Source of the DNA: Dromiciops gliroides
Lineage: Eukaryota > Chordata > Mammalia > Microbiotheria > Microbiotheriidae
Assembly: GCF_019393635.1 (NCBI RefSeq)
Contig: NC_057861.1
Location: 382,676,315-382,740,314 of the forward strand
Direction of reading: 5' to 3'
DNA: 64,000 nt
This document shows positions 12,394 to 24,800 of this stretch, piece after piece. The notes beneath the pieces are model-generated. The model saw only the letters and a list, made by a program, of their open reading frames with translations, was not told the DNA's origin and did no database searches. A program made the translations under genes and the position numbers. Positions within the stretch are counted from its first letter, which is position 1; every line of letters starts with the position of its first letter.

Positions 12394-12676
12394 ATCATTT
12401 GAAGCTGTTACTTGAGAAAACATACTGTGGTGGAAGGACAGCCTGTTAATTATAGAAAATAACCTAAATTTGGATATCCTCACCACCATTACTTGAAGAA
12501 GCTCCTGAAACACCTAGTCCTCTTTACTTTTTAAAATCATGATCTATTAATACATACAACATTTCCTCTTTCTAGTTCCAAAGGAAAACTTTGTATTGGT
12601 ATCTGCCCATACTGCAGGAAGCTTAATAATATAAAGCACAAAACATCATATGCTCTAGCATCAGAAAATCAAATTC

Positions 12677-13210
12677 CATTGAGACCAATGAAATTGACCA
12701 TGCCATCTCCTGTCTGCAGATCCTGAAGGAAATTAAAGATGGGCTGATCATTTTTAAGCTTGTTGCTGTCCACTGATGCCTGATGCCAGGGGAAGGAAAA
12801 AAGCTTTTGGCTGGTACATAGGCACTGGTAAGAGAAAGGATATAATCAGCTCTTGTATACCCAAGAGGTTGAACTGGATGAGGAGAATAGGGAGTATGTA
12901 CCCTCTATTCTCCAGATATTGGGAATTGAAAAATATTAATTGCCATGTATACCAAACCTCATACTTGAAGATGAAAAAAGTATGGTCAAGAATTAAGTTG
13001 ATCTTTGTGAAACATATTCATAAACTGAAGGCAGAAAAGTCTCACAAGAATCCCCTGACTGACCTAGCTGTGGCTCATAGGCTCTCAGAGGTCATGAATA
13101 TAAAGTAAGAAAAGTTATCATCAAGACTCTGTCCAAGGGGGAGACCAAGAAATTACCCTCCCCCATCACTTTTGCACATAATTCTCTTCTACAAACCTCA
13201 TTCAATAAAA
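12677..13210 (+). pseudogene. RPL19P: Processed pseudogene of ribosomal protein L19
   Basis: Intronless sequence following RPL19 mRNA from the PNETNEI region onward: KDGLII, then GIGKRK-type (GTGKRKD), WMRRIGS, KLKAEKSHK, and TCATCAAGACTCTGTCCAAG with GAGACCAAGAAAT at the stop region (about 13150). An AATAAA (13205-13210) follows. It has a stop after AVH (12775), a frameshift near 12776 and codon deletions. The 5' end is missing or too diverged to recognise. The parent encodes a 60S ribosomal subunit protein; this copy cannot. Confidence 0.88.
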
Positions 13211-13214
13211 CCTA

Positions 13215-14526
13215 GGAAAATATTTTTAAAGCTTAGTACAGTACTTTCGGACCTACTTGATATTCCCTGGTTTTGACTTTTCAGAGTATATTTTTGTACC
13301 TGCTTAATCCTTTCTTTACAGACCTCCCAATTTTCCGATGACATTTTCATTCCCTTAATCTTAATTTGTTCAATGTCTATATCTGTGCTAACTGACAGAC
13401 ATATGTTATTTACACTGGTAAATAACCAGTTTTCTCTTTTACATCGTTACTCTCTCTTTGGTGTGACAAATAAGAAGTAACTTTTATTATGCTTTGAGTA
13501 GGAAATTGGTTTGCTCACTGATACTAGAGTTCTTTAGAAGTAGAAGTAGTATAATCCCCTTAAATGGAAGTCTTCAGTTTGAGACTGGATGATCATGTCT
13601 TCTGCTCCAGGAATTGTCCTATAATATTATTTGGAGGTTTTTTGGAGTAATTGTGTTGTGAGTTCTTAGAGCTTACTGATGATCATGTCTTATGGAAGAT
13701 GTCAAAAGATTGCTGATCATGTATGGGCGATCAATTTAATTATGCTTGGGTTGATCAATTCAGTGGAAATGTCCAGGCATTGTTCACACATATTTGATAA
13801 CTAAAATATATGCCTACCTGGTTAAGGTATCAGGGTGTAGCATATTATCACCTACTTAAAGTTGGGTGGGATAGTTGTCTAAGTTGACACTGCACACTCA
13901 CACTCAGTCACTGTTATTCAGTGAATTTCTACAGGTATGCTTTTGACCTTTCTATATCTATCCCTAAATATGAGGATAGGATTCTAGATCCTAGTTCTTT
14001 TTAATAATTTCATACACTAGAAGGGTCAATACAAATCATTTTCTTTGGCTCTGTCATGGAATTATTTAATTAATAAATATTTATTACCAATAAATATTTA
14101 TTTATTAAATACCAGTCCATAGGATTACAAATAATGAAAGGATACTGACTCTAAAAGAACTCACATATAGTAGGAAAAAGACATTAAGTAGTTCTTAAGT
14201 AAAGTATTGTATTATTTCAAATATATGCCACACCAAAATATAGGCCATACTTTTCTCTTTCGTCATAAAGGAAGGCTTCAAGCTTAATTTCAAAATTTTG
14301 ACTACCCATCTAACCAAATGTTTATTCCATAATGAATATGTACATAGTAACTAGTAAAGAAAATAATTTATCCAAGTTGATAGCAGAACAGAAAATCAGA
14401 TAAAGTACACATATAAGAATATATACTAGGCAAAATAGAATGAAAGAACTCCTTTGAGAGTTGGGTAATCATCTCAACCTAGAGTCCTAGATTTCATTTA
14501 ATGGGGGAATTCCCCAAATTCTCTAG
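13215..14526. other. No gene seen
   Basis: AT-rich DNA with possible old-repeat traces at 14045-14175. GATCATGTCT recurs at 13590 and 13681. No supported exon. Confidence 0.45.
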
Positions 14527-15116
14527 TGTAGCAAGCTATGCACAGGGACATCATAGAGACTGCCAGGTCCTTTCGTGCTGGTGTCTTTCCTGTGGCAAAA
14601 TAATGGAATTTGGCAAACTGATCGAAGATGGGCCACACCTGGCCTGCCCTGAGTGATGTATGCTGCTGATGTCAGCAGAGGAACCACTCTCCACAGGCAC
14701 TCTGAAAGACCTCCCTTTTCAGGGAGGGAGAGTAAACTTTAGCTGAGGGGATCTCTGTTTTTTCTCAGGTCAGTGAGCTGCCTGGAGGGGATGAGAGAGA
14801 GAGGTTTTTCCTGGCGTTCTGTCCTGTGGGCCCTGGATGTTTCCCGTTGAAACTGTGGATCCCAGGTGGTGAGTTAATAAAACGAGCCTGGCTCTCTGAA
14901 TTAGCTGAGCTGGAAGCAATTTTGGAGATTGTATAGACTTTTGTTAGAGTTAGGGGGATTGTCCATTTTCCTTTTTCTCTATTCCCTTGTCCTTGACTCC
15001 ATTAATTTCACCTTTGCTGTGTATTTTATTCCCATCAATAAAACCTAATTTGTTTGTGGAAAAGAGGCTGTTAAGCTCCTTTTTTATTGGCCTGGGAGAA
15101 ATAACTAAAAAGGTAA

Positions 15117-15287
<171 letters not shown>

Positions 15288-15766
15288 TTTTTTTTTTTAT
15301 GTATGAGGTATTTTATTTTTTCCATTACATGTAAAGATAGTTCTCAACTTTTGTTTATACATGCTTTACAATTGCAGATTTTTCTCCCTCCCACCCCTCC
15401 TTCCCCCTTCCCCTAGACAGCAGGTAATCTGATATAGGTTATATCTATATATCTCTATACATATACATATAGATATAGATATATATATACACACACACAT
15501 ATATATACACATAATAACATTAATCCTATTTCTGCATTAATCCTGTTACAAGAGAAAGAATCAGAGCAGTGATGCAAAACCTCAAAATAGAAAGAAAAAA
15601 AAAACCCCAACAGCACCCAAAACAAATGAAATAATATGGTTCACTCAGCATCTATACTCCACAGTTCTTTCTTTCTTTTTTTTTTCTTGGATTTGGAGAT
15701 CCTCTTCTATCATGAGTTCCCTGGAACTCTTCTGTACCATTGCATTGGTGAGAAGAATATAGTCCA

Positions 15767-18700
15767 TCACAGTAGGTCAACACTCAATGTTGATGATACT
15801 GTGTACAATGTTCTTCTGGTTCTGCTCATCTCACTCATCATCAGCTCACGTAAGACCCTCCAGGTTTCTCTGAACTCTTCCTGCTCATCATTTCTTACAG
15901 CACAATAGTATTCCATTGTATTCATATACCACAACTTGTCCAGCCATTCCCCAATTGATGGGCACTCCCTCAACTTCCAATTCCTTGCTACCACGTAAAG
16001 AGCAGCTATAAATATTTTTGTACATGTGGGTCCCTTTCCCCCTTCCATGATTTCTTTGGGCAAAAGACCTAAAAGTGAGATTGCTGGGTCAAAGGGTATG
16101 CACAGCTTTATCGCCCTTTGGGCATAATTCCAAATTGCTTTCCAGAATGGTTGGATCAGCTCACAGCTCCACCAACAATGCATTAGTGTTCCAATTTTCC
16201 CACAGCCTCTCCAACATTTATTATCTTCCTTTTTTGTCATTTTAGCCAATCTGATAGGTGTCAGGTGGTACCTCAGAGTTGTTTTAATTTGCATCTCTCT
16301 AATCATTAGAGATTTAGAGCATTTTTTCATATGGGAATAGATAGCTTTGGTTTCTTCATCAGAAAACTGCCTGTTCATATCCTTTGACCATTTCTCAATT
16401 GGGGAATGACTTGGATTCTTATAAATTTGATTTAATTCCCTATATATTTTAGAGATGAGGCCTTTATCAGAAGCACTGGCCTCAAAAATTGTTTCCCAGC
16501 TTTCTGCCTCCCTTCCAATTTTGGATGCATTGCTTCTGTTTGTACAAAAATTTTTTAATTTAATATAATCAAAATCATCCATTTTGCATTTTATAATATA
16601 CTCTATCTCTTGTTTGGTCAAAAACTGTTTTCCTTTCCAAAGATCTGATAGGTAGACTATTCCTTTCTCTCCTAATTTACCTATGGTATCACCTCTTATG
16701 TCTAAATCATGTATCCATTTTGACCTTATTTTAGTATAAGGTGTAAGATGTTGGTCTATGCCTAATTTCTGCCATACTATCTTCCAGTTTTCCCAGCAGT
16801 TTTTGTCAAATACTGAGTTCCTATTCCAGAAGCTGGAGTCTTTGGGTTTATCAAACACTACATTACTAGTGTCATTTACTACTGCATTTCCTGAGCCTAG
16901 CCTATTCCATTGATCTACCACTCTATTTTTTAGCCAGTACCAGATAGTTTTGATGACTGCCGCTTTATAGTAAAGCTCCAGGTTTGGTACCGCTAACCCA
17001 TCTTCCTGTGAATTTTTTTTCATTATTTCCCTGGATATTCTTGATTTTTTGTTTTTCCAGGTGAATTTTGTTATTATTTTTTCTAGCTGTATAAAATAAT
17101 TTTTAGGTAGTCTGATTGGTATGGCACTGAATAAGTAAATTAATTTAGGCAGTATTGTCATTTTTACTATATTAGCTCTGCCTATCCATGAGCAATTGAT
17201 ATCTTTCCAATTATTTAGATCTGATTTGATTTGTGTGAAGAGTGTTTGGTAGTTGTGTTCATAGAGTTCCTGGGTTTGTCTTGGCAAGTAGACTCCCAAG
17301 TAATTTATATTATCTACCATTACTTTAAATGGAATTTCTCTTTCTATCTCTTGCTGCTGGACTTTGTTGGTCATGTATAGAAATGCTGATGATTTCTGTG
17401 GATTTATTTTATATCCTGCTACTTTGCTAAAGTTGTTAATTGTTTCAAGTAATTTTTGAGTTGATTATCTAGGATTCTTTAAGCATACCATCATATCATC
17501 TGCAGAGAGTGATAGTTTTGTTTCCTCCTTGCCTATTCTAATTCCTTTAATTCCCTTCTCTTCTCTGATTGCTAAAGCTAACATTTCTAGAACAATATTA
17601 AATAATAGGGGTGATAATGGACATCCCTGTTTCACCCCTGATCTTATTGGGAAGGCCTCTAATTTATCTCCATTGCATATAATACTTGCTGATGGCTTTA
17701 GGTAGATACTGTTTATTATTCTAAGGAAAGCTCCCCCTATTCCTAAACTCTCTAGTGTTTTTATTAGGAATGGGTGCTGTACTTTGTCAAAAGCTTTCTC
17801 TGCATCTATTGAGATAATCATATGATTTTGGTTGGTTTTCTTATTGATGTGGTTGATTATGTTAATAGTTTTCCTAATGTTGAACCAGCCCTGCATTCCT
17901 GGTATAAATCCCACCTGGTCATAGTGTATTATCCTGGTGATCACGTGCTGTAATCTCCTTGCTAATATCTTATTTAAGATTTTAGCATCAATATTCATTA
18001 GGGAGATTGGTCTATAATTTTCTTTCTCTGTTTTTGCTTTGCCTGGTTTTGGTATCACCACCATATTTGTGTCATAAAACGAATTTGGTAGAACTCCTTC
18101 TTCACCTATTTTTCCAAATAATTTATATAATATTGGAATTAATTGTTCTTTAAATGTTTGGTAAAATTCACCTGTAAACCCATCTGGCCCTGGGGATTTT
18201 TTTTAAGGAGTTCATTAATAGCTTGTTCAATTTCTTTTTCTAATATGGGTTTATTTAAGGATTTTATTTCCTCTTCAGTTAACCTGGGCAGTTTGTATCT
18301 TTGTAAATATTCATCCATTTCATTTAGATTGTCAAATTTATTGGCATACAGTTGGGCAAAATATTTCCTAATTATTGCTTTAATTTCCACTTCATTGGTG
18401 GTAACATCACCCTTTTCATTTTTGATACTGGTAATTTGGTTTTCTTCTTTCTTTTTTTAAATCAAATTAACCAATATTTTATCTATTTTATTGGTTTTTT
18501 CATAAAACCAGCTCTTAGTTTTATTGATTAATTCTATAGTTTTTTTGCTTTCAATCTTATTAATTTCTCCTTTAATTTTCAGGATCTCTAATTTAGTGTC
18601 TAATTGAGGATTTCTAATTTGTTCTTTTTCTAACTTTTTAAGTTGCATGCCCAATTCATTAATCTCCTCTTTCTCTTTTTTATTCATGTAAGCATTTAGA

Positions 18701-19595
18701 GCTATAAATTTTCCCCTAAGCACTGCTTTGACTGCATCCCATAGATTTTGGTATGTTGTCTCATTATTGTCATTCTCTTGGATAAAGTTATTGATTGTTT
18801 CTATGATTTCTTGTTTGGCCCATTCTTTAGAATGAAATTATTTAGTTTCCAATTGATTTTCATTCTACTTTTCCCTGGCTCTTTCTTACATGTAATTTTT
18901 ATTGCATCATGATCTGAGAAGGATGCATTTACTATTTCTGCCTTTCTACATTTGACTATGATGTTTTTGTGCCCTAATACATGGTCAATTTTTGAAAATG
19001 TGCCATGTACTGCTGAGAAAAAGGTATATTCCTTTCTATCCCCATTCAATTTTCTCCAGACATCTATCATGTCTAACTTTTCTAGTAATCTATTCACCTC
19101 TTTCACTTCTTTCTTATTTATTTTTTGGCTAGATTTATCTAATTCTGAGAGGGGGAGATTCAGATCCCCCACTAGTATAGTATTACTATCTAATTCCTCT
19201 TGTAACTCATTTAGCTTCTCCTCTAAGAACTTGGATGCTATACCACTAGGCGCATACATATTTAATATTGATATTACTTCATTATCTATAGTACCTTTAA
19301 GTAAGATGTAATTTCCTTCCTTATCTCTTTTAATGAGATCTATTTTTGCCTGCACTTTGTCTGAGATAAGGATTGCTACCCCTGCCTTTTTTACTTTAGC
19401 TGAGGCATAATATATTCTGCTCTAGCCTTTTACCTTTACTCTGTGTGTATCTCTCTGCTTCAAATGTGTTTCTTGTAAACAGTATATTGTAGGGTTCTGA
19501 TTTTTAATCCACTCTGCAATTTGCTTCCATTTTATAGCAGAGTTCATCCCATTCCCATTCACAGTTATTATTACTGACTGTCTATTCCCCTCCAT
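15767..19595 (-). pseudogene. L1 ORF2 (endonuclease-reverse transcriptase), several breaks
   Basis: Span 3829 bases, about 1276 codons, the usual L1 ORF2 length. The endonuclease part has YCLQETH, VGDLNLPLSELDKSS, SKIDHVLGHK and SDHDAIK. The reverse transcriptase part has [60 protein letters not shown] and the catalytic box as SADD (usually FADD). Breaks fall near 19420, 18800, 18460, 18140-18200, 18064 and 17465-17375. The last 535 codons (17374-15767) are uninterrupted and include the C-terminal Cys-rich domain (CWRGCGKIGTLMHCWWSC). Confidence 0.92.
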
Positions 19596-20176
19596 TCTAT
19601 TTACCCCCTTTGTACTTTTCCCCCCTTCTTTCACCCTATTCCTCCTCGCCGACGTTTTACTTCTTACCCCTGCCTCCCCCGATCTGCCCTCCCTTTTTAT
19701 CACCCCCCTCTCTTTTCTTTACCCTTTTCTCCCTTGCTTTTGTCCTCCCTTCTATCAGTCCCCCCCTTTCCCTTCCCCTTTTGTTTCCCTAAAGAATGAG
19801 TTAAGTTTCTTTATCCCAATGAACGTATGGTACTCCCTCTTTGAATCAAATCTAATGAGAATAGGGTTGAAACAATGTTCACTCCTCCTTTCTTTCCCTC
19901 TATTGTAATAGGTTTTTTTTTCACCTCTTCATATGATATAATTCATCCCATTCCACCTCCCCTTTCCTCTCCTCCCCATAGACTCCCTTTTTATCCCCTT
20001 AATTCTTTTGTATCATCACATCAAAGACAATTTATATTTATACCCTCTATATAAAGTCCTTCTCTCTGCCCAAATACATTTACAGTTCTTAAGAGTTATA
20101 AGTATTATCTTCCTGTGTAGATATATAAACAGTTTAACCTAATAGGGTAACTTTTTTTTCCCCTCTGTTTACCTTT

Positions 20177-21197
20177 TTAAACTTCTCTTGAGTCTTGTAT
20201 GTTGAGATCAAATTTTCTATTCAGTTCTAGTCTTTTCACCAGGAAAGATTGAAAGTCCCCAATGTCATTAAATGTCCATCTTTTCCCCTGAAAGAAAATG
20301 CACATTTTTGCTGGGTAATAGATTCTCGGCTGCAATCCAAGCTCCTTTGCTTTCCGGAATATCATATTCCAAGCCTTGCGGTCCTTTAATGTTGAAGCTG
20401 CCAGGTCCTGAGCAATCCTGACTGTGGCTCCATGATATTTAAATTGCTTCTTTCTGGCTGCTTGGAGTATTTTCTCCTTCACCTGATAATTCTGGAATTT
20501 GGCTACAATATTCCTTGGAGTTTTCCTTTTGGGGTCTCTTTCAGGAGGTGATCGGTGGATTCTTTCAATGATGATTTTATCCTCTGATTCTATGATATCA
20601 GGGCAGTTCTCCTTAATAATTTCCTGGAATATGGTGTCTAGATTCTTTTTCTGGTCATGGCTTTCAGGCAGTCCAATGATTCTCAAATTGTCTCTCCTTG
20701 ATCTGTTTTCCAGATCAGTTGTCTTTCCAATGAGGTATTTCACATTTTCTTCTATTTTTTCCTTTTTTTTTATTCTGCTTGACTGATTCTTGGTGTCTCA
20801 TGGATTCCTTATCTTCCAACTGTCCCACTTTAATTTTTAAGGCATTGTTTTCTTCAGTGAGATTATGCAGCTTTTTTTCCATTTGGCCAAATGAATTTTT
20901 TAAGGCTTTGTTTTCTTCAGCTTCCTTTTCCAAGCTGCTGATTCTTTTTTCATAGTTTTCTTGTTTTGCTTTCATTTCTCTCCCCATTTTTTCTTCTACC
21001 TCTTGCAATTGATTTTTAAAATCCTTTTTGAGCTCTTCCAGGAAGGCTTTTTGTTCTTGTGACCAATTCACCTTCCCTTGTGAGGCTTCAGATGTAGCCA
21101 ATTTGAGGCTATTGTCCTCATCTGAGTTTGTGTTGGCTTCTTCCCTATTGATACAGAAGCTCTCAATGGAGAGGGCTCTTTTTTGCTTCTTACTCAT
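20177..21197 (-). pseudogene. L1 ORF1 (RNA-binding protein), one frameshift
   Basis: The L1 ORF1 product coats L1 RNA as a trimer. The first frame (from 21197) holds the Met start and a long Glu/Lys-rich coiled coil (about residues 45-145). The second frame (to 20177) holds the RRM-like part with NRSRRDNLRIIGLPE and the C-terminal domain (RKTPRNIVAKF, ATVRIAQDLA). The frame changes at an A9 run (20763-20771 as T9), so a one-base slip in a homopolymer explains the break. Otherwise well preserved, so the insertion is fairly young. Confidence 0.9.
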
Positions 21198-21850
21198 TAT
21201 TGCAGCCTATTTATTTATTCTTTAAGTTGAGGTCTGCTCTGGGGGCACCAGGGTCCCTGTTTTGGGCTTCTTGTGCATGTGTATAGGTGCTGTGTGACCG
21301 GGCTTTTACTCTGAGGCCTTTATGGTGTGTAGAGATCCCCCGCCCTGCACTTCCTGTCTGATTGTGCTCAGCCAGCCAAGCGCCAGACCCTGGCGTCTGA
21401 TCCCGCCGTTCGTGGCCCTCTCGGCCGGTGCAGGTAGGTTTTTCCACTGTCCTTCTTGGCCACCAGATTTTTGAACCAGGTTCCGGGAGCCTCAGTTGTC
21501 CGACTGTGGCCCGCAGCTCCTGCTGACTTGCCCCGACCCCCTCCGCGCTGGGTTGCTGCCCTGCGCTGGGCCTCCCTTTTGCCCGAGTCAGACCGACCTT
21601 TTCCTGAAGTCTTCTAAATTATCTCTGGTTGGAGGACTGTGTCTCTCTGTCTCTTTGCAGGTTCTGTAGTTTCAGAATCCGTCCAGAGGCTTGATTTAAT
21701 GTTCGTTTTGAGGGAACAGAAGGAGAGCTCAGGCAGCTTGCTGCTTCCTCTCTGCCATCTTGGCTCCGCCCCTACCCTCATTATTTTCTGAACCCCAATA
21801 TTACAGTGAGTCACCCAACTAACTCTCCACATATTAAATTTGGCCCCTAA

Positions 21851-24800
21851 ATTCCAGAATTCCTTCAGTGACTTGAGGAGAGGTTGGTATCATCTTTCTT
21901 TCTTGATAGAAGATCCCAGGGGAGATTGGATACACTAGCTCTCTCTTCTCTCTCTTTTCAACTCTCCCTCTTTCCCAAATATGACACATTCATCCCTACT
22001 AATGAAGAGAGACTCTTTTACCAGCAGTTTTTAAGGCTCAAGTTAAATATAATCACAGATGCACACACACACACACACACACACAAATACATGGACACAT
22101 ATATTTAAGGCTATCACAATTTCCTTAGGGATTAGGAGGTATTTGCAAAGAACCAGAAACACCACTGATGTATAAGTCATTAGGCTTTTATTATGGCACA
22201 CTTTATCTAGGATAATGAAAACCTGAAGGCCTAAAATGAAATACTAGGCGGAGCAGAGGGGCAACAGTAGAGCATTCAATAGAGCAGCACTAAAGGAAGT
22301 AGATTTTTGAGGCCAAGAATAAAACTCATTATCAATCACCAGAATCTTGAATTAAATCTTCTCTGTGATAGAAAGAAAGATAAGGTCAGTAACTTTCCTT
22401 TGGCAAGATTGGCCTTGGATGCTTAACATCCAGCTTCTACCAAGCTCCCTGGATTTCTTTCTCTTCAATATGGTAAGGGCATATGAGTCTTTTTTCTCAT
22501 CCACAATAGGGCAGCTACTCTCTGTCTAGTGATAATGACATTTTTGTAGAAATAGAAAACCAATCCCTCTTCCTCAGATTACCCAAGAAATAGAACTAAG
22601 CAGCAGGGAAAATAGTATTCTATCTTCATTTCCAGCTTCATAATCAGAGAACAGTTTCAAATAGTCTAGTATAAATTTGTAGAAGAAATGATTTTGAAAC
22701 AGTATGTCTAGTAAGGCATTTAGTGCAAAGGTACAGATGTCAAGAAAGTGGGGAAAGAAAAAGGAAAATATATTGGAAACTAGCATTGCATCCCTGAAGA
22801 ACACAATATACCCCCAAAGGTTATATATGTATTAAAAAGTGACACCAAATATAGATTATCTCAGGTTTTATTCCATCTGTATTTGGATTTGAGTGCTCTT
22901 ATAAAACGACATGTCAGTCTGTTAGTTTATTAAGGTTTTTGAAAATTTTCATGAGTACCAATGGAAATTTTGATGAGAGAATTAAGGTAATTTTGTTTTT
23001 ATCAGAAAATTCATTTGTGAAATAAATCTTTTGTGAAGGGATTCTAAAAAGGAGTAAATTAGATTTTTTTAAATGAAACTGAAACACGAGTCACTCAATT
23101 GAAAAGTACAGAGAATAGGAGATTCTGCTCTTTTTATTGATTGTTAAGTACAGAAACATTTGAATCAGTAGAGCAAAACATAAATTGACTGACTCCCTTC
23201 CCAAAAGGATTCTCCCACACATATGTTAAGATCACACAAAAGCCCTGGATAAATAGGACCTCAACTCTATTCAGGCATACTCTGACTATACACATCAATC
23301 AAAGAATAAAACAAGATATTTGATCATCAAAGCTATTTGTCATTGTCATGGAGGATGTACCAGACAAAATCCAAATGGAAGTGAATTACAAAATTATAGA
23401 TTTATGCTTGAAGGGACCCTGGAGGACATCTAATCCAATCCTCTTCTTTTACATATGAAATAATTTTGTTACAAAATGGAGAAACATGAATTGATAATAA
23501 ATAGGCTACAGGATGTTTGGGATCATGATCAATATTAAATAAGTGGTGTAAGTGCCTCCTCCTTCCACAAATAATGCCCATACATTTAATTTGTTTATGT
23601 GTGTATTTATTTATGTATATACACAATGTCTCCCATTATAAGGAAAGCTGAAGAAAAGGGATTATTCCAGTTTTATGCTTGTATCCCAGGGCATACCATA
23701 GGATTTAGCACAACTTAAGTGCTTGATAAATGATTATTGATTGATTGATTGATCAAGACATATCACAGAAGAAATATATGATAATAAAAGGAAGTATTCT
23801 TGTTTGTGGCAAGTGAATGATAACAGATAAATAGGCCAAGTTCTGCCATGTTATCCTGGAAATATGAAATAATGCAGAGGAAAGCCTCCAACATGCCTGG
23901 TACATGACCTATAAACATCTATAAAAGAACATGGGAAAGAATTAGCCAGAGTGAGAAGATATGGACAGATTGCAAACTGTAATGATATAGGTAATACCCA
24001 GACTAATCAATTAACAAATCAATAAAAACATTAAAGTAGAACTATTTGTTTAACACCTATACCATAAATGAAATATATATTTCCCCCATATTGTTGAAAC
24101 ATTTCTTCAAAGACAAAATTCCCTGCAATGCTACTAATTGATTTTTTAGATGTGAAGCAAATTAGCCTTTTAAATATGAGCCAAGAAACTTAGACTGCTA
24201 AATATATAAAGCAAAGAATCTCTATACCTAGTACTCTTTTTAGCTCTGTGTTTAACATTCCCTAGGAAAAATTTAAAAGCAAGCATATGGCAAATGTCTA
24301 TAATATTGGGAGGAAGGAATAGAGGCAAAGGCCAAAGCTGCTTTAAAATGAGACAAAAACTTATTAAGCTGAAAAGCCTTCAGAGAATCATATTACAAGA
24401 TAGAAATACAATCACTGAGATAGTCTCATATTTAGGAATGAGAGATATTGAGACTATTACTAAGCACAAGAGGATGAACAATATAAGAGTTTAAATTCAC
24501 ATCTTCTGTATTATTTAGAAATAATAATGGGAAAGAGAGATGGCCTATTTATTGACAACAAACAAAAGAAAAATTTGGATTAAAATAGTTGAATATTGTC
24601 TGGAACATGCCTCTAGCAAAAATAAAGCCAAATGGAACCTTTTCTCCAGATGGAGTTTTTCTCCCTGAATGACATAGTGTCATTTTGTCTTTTGGGGTTA
24701 CATTTTCTCCCTGAATGACAATAGCAATAACAACAACAAAAAACATAGATATCTTTTAAGGTACCTTGCAACTTTCTCATGGAAAAATAAACTCAAAAGT

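Noticed and set aside
15767..17374. 535-codon open frame on the minus strand as a host gene
   Set aside because: It is the C-terminal part of L1 ORF2, continuous with reverse transcriptase and endonuclease pieces to its right.
19610..19792. Proline-rich plus-strand frame
   Set aside because: Antisense of the pyrimidine-rich spacer at the start of L1 ORF2.
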